Positions 55,618 through 64,000 of a stretch of DNA of 64,000 nt are shown here, in pieces (position 1 is the first letter of the stretch; each line of letters begins with the position of its first letter). The position numbers and the translations under genes are program-made. The notes beneath the pieces were generated by a model. The model was not told the origin of the DNA. It searched no databases and saw nothing but the letters and a program-made list of their open reading frames with translations. This DNA is from Theropithecus gelada. Its lineage: Eukaryota; Chordata; Mammalia; Primates; Cercopithecidae. The DNA lies in assembly GCF_003255815.1 (NCBI RefSeq), contig NC_037689.1:24849154-24913153 (forward strand), written 5' to 3'.

Positions 55618-55980
55618 AGGACAGAGACAGAGAAAGACAGAGACAGAGAAAGAGACAGAGAAAGACAGAGACACAGAAAGACAGAGAGAAAGAAAGAGAG
55701 AAAGACAGAGAAAGAGAGACAGAGGGAAAGAGAGACAGAGAGAAAGATAGAGACAGAGACAGAGAAAGATGGAGAGAGAGAGAAAGAGAGGTCAGAAGGC
55801 ATACATGTGTGAGAAAAAGAGAGAGACAGTCAGTGACAGAGAGAAAGAATGAGGAAAACAGAAAGGGGGAAAGAAAGAAAAACAGAGAGAAAGAAACTGA
55901 GACACAGAGAGAGAGAGAAAGAAAAAAGAAAAAGAAACAGTGAATGTGTGTGTGTGTGAGAGAGAGAAAAAAAAACAGAG
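55618..55980. repeat. GA/CA-rich (agacag, agaaag) tract
   Basis: About 360 bp of gagacagagaaa-type units with a short (TG) stretch at 55945-55958. The open frames are compositional. Confidence 0.95.
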
Positions 55981-56121
55981 ACAGAAGGAGTTATAGGGCA
56001 CTGGGGCACTAGCTGTCTGGAAGCTATTACAAGCTATTTATTCTTTCTTTATTTTTGCAGAATGACCAGCATGTTATTGATGAGATTGACATTATGTAAG
56101 GGAATTCTTTGTCTGTTCATT

Positions 56122-56410
56122 TTTTTTTTTTTTTGACAGAGTCTTGCTCTGTTGCCCAGGCTGGAGTGCAGTGGCATGATCTCCGCCCACTGCAGCCTCG
56201 GCCTCCTGGGTTCACGCCATTCTCCTGCCTCAGCCTCCCGAGTAGCTGGGATTACAGACACCCGCCACCACGCCAGGCTAATTTGTGTATTTTCAGTAGA
56301 GACAGGGTTTCACCATGTTAGCCAGGCTGGTGTCAAACTCATGGCCTCAGGCAATCTGCCCACCTCTGCCTCCCAAAATGCTAGGATTACAGGCGTGAGC
56401 CACTGTGCCA
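56122..56410 (-). mobile_element. Alu with perfect 10-bp target duplication
   Basis: Antisense Alu (S/Y age). TCTGTTCATT lies at 56112-56121 and 56411-56420. Confidence 0.95.
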
Positions 56411-56629
56411 TCTGTTCATTCTTATGTCTTTTACTATCTCCTTCTAAAATGCAAATGTTTGTAATTTCCTCACCTTTTTTTACACACATAAACATTAAAT
56501 TTACTATTGGAACCATTTTTAAATGGCATTAAGTCCATCCAGAAATGTGTCCAACCATCAGCGCTCTCTAGTTCCGGACTTTTTCATCACCTCAAATACA
56601 CAGCCGCTGTGTTTACGAAAGTTGAAAGG

Positions 56630-57225
56630 TGAAAACCATCCAGGTGTCTATCAGCAGAGGAGTGGATTAAGAAAAGACGATCCGTCTATAGAATGAAATC
56701 TTATTCAGCTTATATCAGGCCATTCTCCCACTGCTATGAAGAAATACCTGAGACTGGGTAATTCATAAAGAAAAGAGGTTTAATTGGCTGTGGTTCTGCA
56801 GTTGCACAGGAAGCATGATGGCTTCTGCTTGGCTTCTGGGGAGGCCCCAGGAAAATTTCAATCATGGTAGAAGGCACAGGGGAAGCAGGAACTCTTGAAC
56901 GTCTTACATGGCTGGAGCAGGAGCAAGAGAGAGAGCAGAGTAGTGCCACACACTTTTAAACAACCAGATCTTGTGAGAACTCACTCACTACACAGTACCA
57001 AGGGGGATAGTGTTAGACCATTCACGAAAGATTCACTCCCATGATCCAATCATCTCCCATTGGGAATTACAATTCAACATGAGATTTGGGTAGGGACACA
57101 GATCCAAAGCGTATCACAGCCATAAAAAGAAATGCAGTTCTCACACGGCTGCAATATGGATGAATCTTGCAAATATCCTGCTCAGTAAAAGAACCACATC
57201 TCCAATGACTTCACTTATATTAAAT
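56630..57225 (+). mobile_element. Old L1 ORF2-end fragment split by an MST LTR
   Basis: Left part: 'atccaggtgtctatcagcag', 'gtctatagaatgaaatctta'. Right part after the LTR: 'cataaaaagaaatgcagttc', 'aatatggatgaatcttgcaa', 'caatgacttcacttatat'. These are consecutive pieces of the L1 ORF2 tail in a diverged form. Confidence 0.75.
56711..57116 (-). mobile_element. MSTA/B-type LTR inserted in an L1
   Basis: It starts 'tatatcaggccattctccca' and ends 'cagatccaaagcgtatca'. The flanks cagct and cagcc form the 5-bp duplication. About 20 bp of the usual 'caggccccacctccaac' region are missing near 57062. Confidence 0.92.
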
Positions 57226-57331
57226 ATCCTCCATTATTTTCTATGACTATCTATACATTGATAGGAGCTTTTATACATATTGATCTGTATGTTGATAGTT
57301 GCAGAGATAATTGAACAAAGATGCAAAAAAC

Positions 57332-57605
57332 TGCCCAGGCGAGGTGGCTCACACCTGTAATCCCAGCACTCTGGGAGGCTGATGGGGGAAGATCACTTGA
57401 GGTCAGGAGTTTGAGACCAACCTGGCCAACATAGCGAAACCCTGTCTCTACTAAAAATACAAAAATTAGCCAGGCATGGTGGTGCGTGCCTGTATTCCCA
57501 GCTACTCAGGAGGCTGAGGCAGGAGAATTGTTTGAACCCGGGAGGTGAGATCGCACCACTGCACTCTAGCCTGTGTGACAGAGCAAGACTGTCTCAAAAT
57601 AAAAT
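57332..57605 (+). mobile_element. AluS-type element with right-monomer deletion
   Basis: Sense Alu. In the right monomer 'gggaggtgagatcgcaccac' shows that about 20-25 bp (the 'gcagaggttgcagtgagc' part) are deleted. Confidence 0.92.
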
Positions 57606-58069
57606 GTGCAAGGAACCAAGGAGATCTCTGGGGAGTACATTTCCTACAGAGGGAAATGTATGACCTTCTCTTTAATGGCCAACGAGTTCTCTTCCACTTT
57701 AAGTTGAAGTCTTCAAAGTGTTCCTGTTTCCTTTCACCTTTGAAATGGCAGTGTCTGGGATAGATGATGTCCAACTTGCTATGCCAAATGGGGTAAGCAT
57801 TTTTTTCCAGGAGGGTAGATTAGGCAACTATATCAAAGAGGCTGCACTACATTCTGTAAGTGGTGTGAGGCTAAGAGGACGTGTCCTTTGGCCACCTTCC
57901 AAGCCAGAATAGAAGCCAATTCCACCATCGCCTTCACTCTGGTCTTTCTTTCTCCTGCCTATTCAATAATCTCCCCAAGCTCTTCTTTTTCGTAGAACTC
58001 AATTATTTTCCTTTGCTGAACTTATAAAAACTTTAAGTACAAATGTTCTATGGTTTTCTTAAACTAATC
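57606..58069. other. Unannotated non-coding DNA
   Basis: No recognisable repeat or gene seen. Confidence 0.3.
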
Positions 58070-58200
58070 TTTTACTGCTCTGTAAAGTCCATAAGGTCTC
58101 TGTTGTATGACCAGTGACCAGGAAAATTCTGGGCATGTGATGACCTTTGAGTAAGCATCCGTTGAATGGGTGAATTGATGAATGAATGAACGAATGATGT
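58070..58200 (+). mobile_element. L2 3' tail
   Basis: 'ctgctctgtaaagtccataa', 'gggcatgtgatgacctttga' and the typical terminal 'gaattgatgaatgaatgaac' mark an L2 (or MIR) tail. Confidence 0.55.
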
Positions 58201-58643
58201 AATTAATCGCTAATAAGACCCAAGCACACAGTGTCAATTGTCTATAATGCTGGCATATCAGAGCTTTGTTATATCCCAAAAGAGTTAACCCAGTGCACAA
58301 GGAGGGAAACACAACATTTTATTTCACCTGTGCCAATTATTCAGATAACCTCTAAAAACTGTTTAATATTCACAAGGTAGCCAAATAAACAGATGCTGGT
58401 AAAGTTAACTCCGTAAAAGGTTTCACTCAGAGGAGACGGAGACACATTGTTTTATCAGAGTTTCAGGATACTCTGAATCACTGAATCCTAGAGCGGCCAA
58501 GGGCTGTGTGTCTCAGCCCTTTCAGATGTGGGGCGCTCTGTCTCTGGAGACTCCTGGCTTCCACAGTCCTGGGACTTGCAGTTGACTGAGCCTGGGCTGC
58601 TTTCTCTGGTAGTTCTTCCTGGATGTGGCCAAATGACCTCTGT
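58201..58643. other. Unannotated non-coding DNA
   Basis: No recognisable repeat or gene seen. Confidence 0.3.
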
Positions 58644-58648
58644 GTAGA

Positions 58649-59171
58649 TGGACTAGTCAGGGTTCGCTGGAGAGACAGAACTAATAGTATAGATGTATAT
58701 ATGAAAGGGAGTTTATTAAGGAGTATTGACTCACACAATCACAAAAATGAAGTCCCACAGCAGGCCTTCTGCAAGCTGAGGAGCAAGGAAGCCAGTCTGA
58801 GTCCCAAAACCTCAAAAGTAGGGAAGCCAACAGTGCAGCTGTCTGTCTGTGGCCGAAGGCCCTGGCAAACCACTGGTGTAAATCCAAGAACTTGGAGTCT
58901 GATGTTCGAAGGCAGGAAGCATCCAGCACAGGAGAAAGATAAAGGCCGGAAGACTAAGCAAGTCTGCTTTTCCATCTTCTCCTACCTGCTTTATCCTACC
59001 TGTGCCAGCAGCTGATTAGATGGTGCCCACCCAGATTGAGGGTGGGTCGGCCTCTCCCAGTCCACTGACTCAAATGTTAATCTCCTTTGGCAACACCCCC
59101 ACAGACACACCCAGGAACAGTACTTTGCATCCTTCAATCAGTCAAGTTGACACTCAATATTCACCATCACA
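58649..59171 (-). mobile_element. MLT2A-type LTR (ERVL), antisense, with target duplication
   Basis: It follows the same family order as 32661-33226 and is closer to the consensus I recall. GTAGA lies at 58644-58648 and 59172-59176. A ~40-bp segment present in the other copy around 'gagaccacctggcaag' to 'gtccaaaagctgaag' is partly deleted. Confidence 0.92.
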
Positions 59172-59176
59172 GTAGA

Positions 59177-60423
59177 TTTTGTTTGTGCCCAAGTTCCTGA
59201 AGGCTGTGTGTATCAAGACCTGCACATAGATTAGCAGGATAATTGACGATCACAACTGGATAATGGAATCTTTTCACGTCTCCTCCACTTTCTTTTGAAA
59301 CCCATTTTTAAAACACCTCAAATTCTTCTATTTGAAACACTTTTCTCAAAATCCCATCACCAACAGTGAAAAGGATTCTGGCACCAATGACACTGGAATT
59401 TGAATTGTTTGTGCTAAGTGGCTGTCTTTTTGGAATCTCCCCTCTCTCTAACCACTTTCCCTCTCTGTGGCTTTCTGTCTGCTTTCTTAAACCCTGGGCT
59501 TTGGAATTTGATCATTTTGCTCAGGACATCTGAGCAGTTTCCTTCTACCAAGAATCTGAGAATGAAAGGAGACCACAGACTCCTCCAGAAGAAAGAAATA
59601 AGGCATTGCATGAATTTGTAAAACTCTGGTTTCAAAGACAAACTGGTATTTATAATCATCTCCAGTAGGGTTCATCTCCCATCCCACATCCCATATAAAA
59701 ATTAGTGAGACTGCCAAAATCCTTGTCTTTCATGTTCCTTCTTTTCCTGTGAAAAATACAAGTGCCAAAGCTTGCTAATTTAGCACAATATACATGCCTC
59801 TTCTCTCCCTGGGACTTCATGTGCCTACGTCCCTTCTGATTCAGGGATAAGAGATTCTGTTTTCAGGGTGAAGTGGAACTGAACGTGTTTTCTGGTGTCT
59901 CATGAACAAAGCCCTAGTGAGCATGCTTTATAAGCTGAAAAATGCCTTTGACATATGACAGTGTTTATATGTATAGTTAAGCTTTTTCAGCTTTAACAAC
60001 TCAGAGTAGTCTTTGAGAAGTTTTAGGGGTTACAAAATGAAGACGAACAAGTTACTTTATGAAAGTAACATGCTAAAATAATTCATGTTAGTTTGCATGA
60101 ATTATTTATGTCTGGTGTGCATTGAAAATGCTTTCTTTTTCAGCGAGAATGGGTTTTCTTAGCCTTGGCTCCTCAGAAAAGAAGATCACTCCTTATGTTA
60201 CAATTCTGTGCCCATTGTAAGGTATTGCTGTGGCGTTTTACCAACTGAGGAGGGTATCCCACGGGTCTGCAAAGCCTCTGAGTTCTGTTCTGTGCTTTTT
60301 GCTTTCTCTGTGTCTACAGGGCACGTGCGCAAGTCTCCATCTTGTTGGAAGAATAATCCCCGTCCTCACCCATGAGAGGTATATGGAAGTTACTACAGAA
60401 GCACACACACAGAGTGTTGTATT
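59177..60423. other. Unannotated non-coding DNA, 1.2 kb
   Basis: No gene recognised. An 11-bp perfect stem with an 8-base loop lies at 60077-60106 (aataattcatg / catgaattatt). Confidence 0.3.
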
Positions 60424-60870
60424 TGAGTTTTCTGGGGCTGCTGTAACAAAAGTGCCACAGACCGGAGGCTTAAACAACAGAAATTTATTCTCTACCAGTT
60501 CTGGGCACCAGAAATCTGAAATCAAGGTGTCTCAGGGTGGTGCTCCCTTTGGAGGCTTTAGGGGAGAATCCTTCCTGCCTCTCCCAGTTTCTGGGGGACT
60601 TCAGGCTTCCCTGGGCTTGTGGCTGCATCACTCTAGTCCTGCCTCCATCTCCATGCAGGCTTCTCTTCTGTATCTGTGTCTCCTCTTCTGTCTCTTACAG
60701 GAACACCTGTCATTGGATTTGAGACCCCTCTAAATCTAGAATAATCTCATCAATAGATTGTTAACTTAATTGCAGCTGCAAAAACCCTATTTCCAAATAA
60801 GGTCCCATCCCTCTATAACTGGTGTTAGGATGTGGACATTTATTTTGGGGGCCACCATGCCACCCACTAC
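60424..60870 (-). mobile_element. MLT1-type LTR, antisense, single copy
   Basis: 'tggggctgctgtaacaaaag', 'ctcccagtttctgggggact', 'ttccctgggcttgtggctgc', 'tctcctcttctgtctcttac' and 'atttccaaataaggtcccat'. It has the same architecture as the triplicated LTR at 21.9-23.0 kb, here unamplified, which makes it a useful reference. Confidence 0.88.
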
Positions 60871-61724
60871 CATATGGACACTCCTAACTCATGTCAGAAT
60901 ACATGCACTTCCCAACAGTTATATGCTGCCCTGTGCTTTGATGGACTGTTGACTTTTGGTTGGGAGAAAATCCACATATCTAGAACTCTATCTATTCCAC
61001 AGAACTTAACTCTTACTGGGCTCTCTCCTTTTATGTTCTTCTGAGACATGCTTAAACTGCTTGAGTGTTATGGTTCATGTTTCTTTCCATTTTCTTACAG
61101 TGTAAAGCCTGTTAATTCACAGCTAGTTCGCCAAGGAGTATCAAATTCAATTATATTAACACTGCTTTTTCCCCAAACAAATGCCCTTGTGTTAAAACCA
61201 CACACAGCAATAGCAATGGCAACTGCAACAATTGCCCCCAGCTCTACTTAAATCACTTGCATCCCCCTCTTACCAATGTCAATCACCTATGGCCACTGGA
61301 AGGCTAAGGCAACACATGCATAGCTATTAATAAAAGTTTTTGCTAAGGATTGACACATTGGTAGTACCAGCTGTGAGCTGACAGTACAACACAATTCAAC
61401 CAATGACCATGAATCTAAATTTCAGAGCTTGAAAGAAGCAAATCTGCCCAGTTAACATTAGGAGTCTTAACTTTTTCCAAGGTAAGAAAGAGAGAAAAAT
61501 TTTGGCCCGTATGGGCACCATCACAGGATGTACTATGTTCAGTGAGCAGATGTGTTTGCGTATGCATGAGCTTTGGTGGGATACAATGTTCCTTCTTAGT
61601 AAAATTCTGCCCTCATCCGTCTCCTAGGAGACAGAAGAAAAATGAACCCTACACTTTTGCTGGAGCACAACATCTAGATTTAGTTGCCTTGGATGTGAAG
61701 ATTGTATGTCCTATTTATCCACAC
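60871..61724. other. Unannotated non-coding DNA
   Basis: No recognisable repeat or gene seen. Confidence 0.3.
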
Positions 61725-61815
61725 CTCTCAGCAGTGCCCAGAATGGCACTGGCATATCATGAATACATTGTGAACATCTGTTAAGTGAATGAATTGGTCA
61801 ATGAATGAATGCATT
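61725..61815 (+). mobile_element. L2 or MIR 3' tail
   Basis: 'agcagtgcccagaatggcac', 'ctgttaagtgaatgaattgg' and 'aatgaatgaatgcat' give the usual tail pattern. Confidence 0.5.
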
Positions 61816-62559
61816 TGGCGTCATATAAATAAGATTCTTCAGGGCATCAGAAAGCTACCTTATAGAGTACCAAATCGGGCATTTGCTTTTAATTCATGTC
61901 AACCAAACATTTAAACACGTGCTTTGCCCAGAAATAGAGCATTTGAAACAGCTAAATACATGCCCTTTCCAAGTGTGCTTCCCTCAGCTGAGGACATGTT
62001 CAGATGTTACCTTCTTTTCCTTCTAGAGTATTTTGGCTTGTCTTCAGGTTGTGTTAGTTGAGTTGGTGCATTTATTGTCTTTGAATAAAATGTCGTGATT
62101 TATGTTCCCTGTCTGTCAACCACCACTCTGCAGCACAGATGATAAGAATTCCCCGTGTGTTTTCCATAGCATTTCAACGTCATGCAAATTTTTACATTAG
62201 CACATTCTTTTTTGCTGTCACAAACAGTCATTGTATGAGCTTTTATAGCATTAATGTCATTTTAACTCAATTCTGGGAACATGCAAGGATAGGAATTTGG
62301 ATGTTACTGAAACTGAATACTCCCGAGTTGCCAACCGGAAGATTTCAGATCTACTTTGTTTTACTTTGCATTTATGTGGCTGTTCTCTCTACTTTTGTGT
62401 AAAATTACAATGGCACTTGCTGCTTTCTTCTAATTTTATGGTTCTCTATATAGAAGTGTAGAAAGTTAAATGGCCCTCAGAATGAAAGTCTATGTTTTAT
62501 CCCCGGCCTAAATTACGGACTACATGTTCTAAGCCCTGGTCTAAGTTATGGAATGCACG
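61816..62559. other. Unannotated non-coding DNA
   Basis: No recognisable repeat or gene; an 87-codon plus frame (62139-62402) has no recognised motif. Confidence 0.3.
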
Positions 62560-62920
62560 TGATATGGTTTGGCAGTGTCCCCACCCAAAATCTCACCTTG
62601 AATTGTAATAATTCTCACGTGTCAAGGGTGGGACCAGGTCGAGGTAATTTAATCATGGGGGCAGTTTCCCTCATACTGTTCTCATAGTAGTGAGTAAGTC
62701 CCAAGAGATCTGATGGTTTTGTAAGTGGGAGCTCCCCTGTACAAGCCCTCTTGCCTGACGCCACGTAAGAAAAAGACATGGCTTTGCTCCTCCTTGCCTT
62801 CTGCCATGATTGTGAGGCCTCACCAGCCATGTAGAATTGTGAGTCAATTAACTTTTTTACTTTATAAATGACCTAGTCTCAGGAGTGTCTTTATTAGCAG
62901 CTTAAGAACGAACTAATACA
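62560..62920 (+). mobile_element. THE1-type solo LTR
   Basis: It begins TGATATGGTTTGGCAGTGTC and ends AACTAATACA. Flanks gcacg and gcaca form a 4-of-5 target duplication. Confidence 0.95.
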
Positions 62921-62934
62921 GCACATTATCCCTA

Positions 62935-63272
62935 AATCCACATGTGAAAGCCCTAAATCCCCAGTGGGATGGTCTTAGTAGGTGGGGCCTGTGGGAGGTA
63001 TGTAGGTTTAGATGAGATCATGAGGGTGGCACCTGCACGATGGGATTAATGTCTTTATAGCAAGAGAAAGAGACTCAGAGCTCCCTCTCTCCTCCATGTG
63101 AAGGTACAGAGACATGGCACCATCTGCAGACCAGGAAGGAGGAAGAAGGCCCTCAGTGGACACCAGATCTGCCAGCATCTTCATCTTGCCAGTCTCCAGA
63201 ACTGTGGGAAGTAACATTTGTTGCTCAAGCCACCCAGCTTAAGGCATTTTGTTATAGGATCCTGAACTAAGA
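62935..63272 (+). mobile_element. MLT1A-type LTR
   Basis: 'tctttatagcaagagaaaga', 'aggtacagagacatggcacc', 'tccagaactgtgggaagtaa' and 'cattttgttataggatcctg' are in family order. Confidence 0.85.
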
Positions 63273-63274
63273 CA

Positions 63275-63640
63275 CTGTGAATGTGACCTTCTATGGCATT
63301 AGGGTCTTTGTAGATGTAATTAAGCTAAAAGTCTTGAGATGAGGATGTCATCCTGGATTATTTGGGCAGACCTACCTCTAATGCTATAACCAAATGCCAT
63401 AAACTGGGTGGCTTAAATAAAATATGCACAAAGGGCAAGAGAGACAGAAGAAGAGGAGGTGATGTGACCATGGAGGTAGATGTTGGAGTGATGTGGCCAC
63501 AAGACAGAATATCAAAAGGCACCAGAAGCCAGAAGAGGCAAAGAATGGATTCTCTCTTTGAGTCTCCAGAGAAGGTGTGTTGCTGCTCACACCTTGATTT
63601 TGGGCTTCTAGCTTCTAGAAGTTTGAGAGAACAAATTCTT
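63275..63640 (+). mobile_element. MLT1-type LTR with a foreign MaLR snippet
   Basis: 'gtgaatgtgaccttctatgg', 'gtagatgtaattaagctaaa', 'gtcatcctggattatttggg' start the LTR. From 63374 to about 63425 about 50 bp read as an antisense MaLR start (gctataaccaaatgccataa; 'aactgggtggcttaaataaa'). The host LTR then resumes (gatgtgaccatggaggtaga; 'gatgtggccacaagacaga'). Confidence 0.75.
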
Positions 63641-63642
63641 GC

Positions 63643-64000
63643 TATCTTTAAAAATATATTTTTTTCATTTCCATAGGTTTTGGGGGAACAGCTGGTATCT
63701 GGTTACATAAGTTCTTTAGTGGTGATTTGTGAGATTTTGGTGCACCCATCACCAGAGCAATCCACTGAATCCAATTTGTAATCTTTTAGCCCTCACCCGC
63801 CTCCTGCCCTTTCCACCAAGTTCCCAATGTCCATTGTATCATTCTTATGCCTTTGCATCTTCATAGCTTAGTTCCTACTTATGAGTGAGAACATACGATG
63901 TTTGGTTTTCCATTCCTGAGTGACTTCATTTAGAATAATAGTCTCCATTCCCACCCAGGTTGCTGTAAATGCCATTAATTTATTCCTTTTTATGGCTGAG
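63643..64000 (-). mobile_element. L1PB/MA-type L1 3' end, antisense, continues past the window
   Basis: 'aacagctggtatctggttac', 'gattttggtgcacccatcac', 'ttatgagtgagaacatacga' and 'ttccttttTATGGCTGAG' are antisense L1 3' UTR and ORF2-end text. The element is cut by the window edge. Confidence 0.9.

Noticed and set aside
1..64000. tRNA, snRNA, 7SK, Y RNA or mitochondrial insertions
   Set aside because: I looked for the characteristic boxes and core sequences on both strands and saw none. A covariance-model search would be decisive.

Overview
This window looks like primate nuclear DNA with no recognisable functional gene. About two dozen Alu elements, primate-type THE1/MST LTRs, L1 3' ends and pogo-type MERs identify the order. 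The single young AluY (3164-3469, antisense) carries several bases that I recall as typical of Old World monkey AluYR subfamilies rather than human AluY. A macaque-, baboon- or vervet-like genome is therefore the best guess; this rests on remembered consensus sequences. I found no coding exon, tRNA, snRNA, CpG island or convincing promoter. The long open frames are stop-free translations of purine/pyrimidine tracts or of antisense Alus.

Layout. 0-3 kb: THE1 LTR, a composite AT-rich Tigger element with a long inverted repeat, and an old MLT1-type LTR. 3-15 kb: scattered Alus, a THE1 LTR with a perfect target duplication, a MER2 transposon, a 460-bp TATC-type satellite, and an AluJ split by an MST LTR. 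15-17 kb: two L1s in opposite orientation. 17-23 kb: a rearranged block of antisense MLT1-type LTRs. It holds a 650-bp direct duplication, a ladder of roughly 235-bp partial units, a three-unit array with a period near 293 bp, and a 700-bp GA tract. 23-31 kb: an Alu fold-back, a 550-bp CT tract grown from an Alu tail, THE1, a Tigger interrupted by an Alu, and an ERV1-type solo LTR interrupted by an Alu. 31-42 kb: ERV and MLT2 LTRs, a 490-bp direct duplication 6.9 kb apart, MaLR LTRs, L1s and a MADE1 stub. 42-48 kb: CT and GA tracts, an ERV LTR split by an MST LTR, and short tandem arrays at the 5' end of an MLT1 LTR. 48-57 kb: a third dispersed duplicate pair, two large near-palindromes in TG/TA DNA, paired MER5A elements around a TATC satellite holding a THE1 LTR, and an L1 split by an MST LTR. 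57-64 kb: MLT2 and MLT1 LTRs, L2 tails, a run of MaLR LTRs, and an L1 leaving the right edge.

The window is an archive of insertions and local copying. Its most distinctive feature is repeated local duplication: three dispersed direct pairs plus at least four short tandem arrays, several built from MaLR LTR sequence. Long mirror-type purine tracts and palindromes in the same interval could form non-B DNA. I found no previously undescribed gene system.
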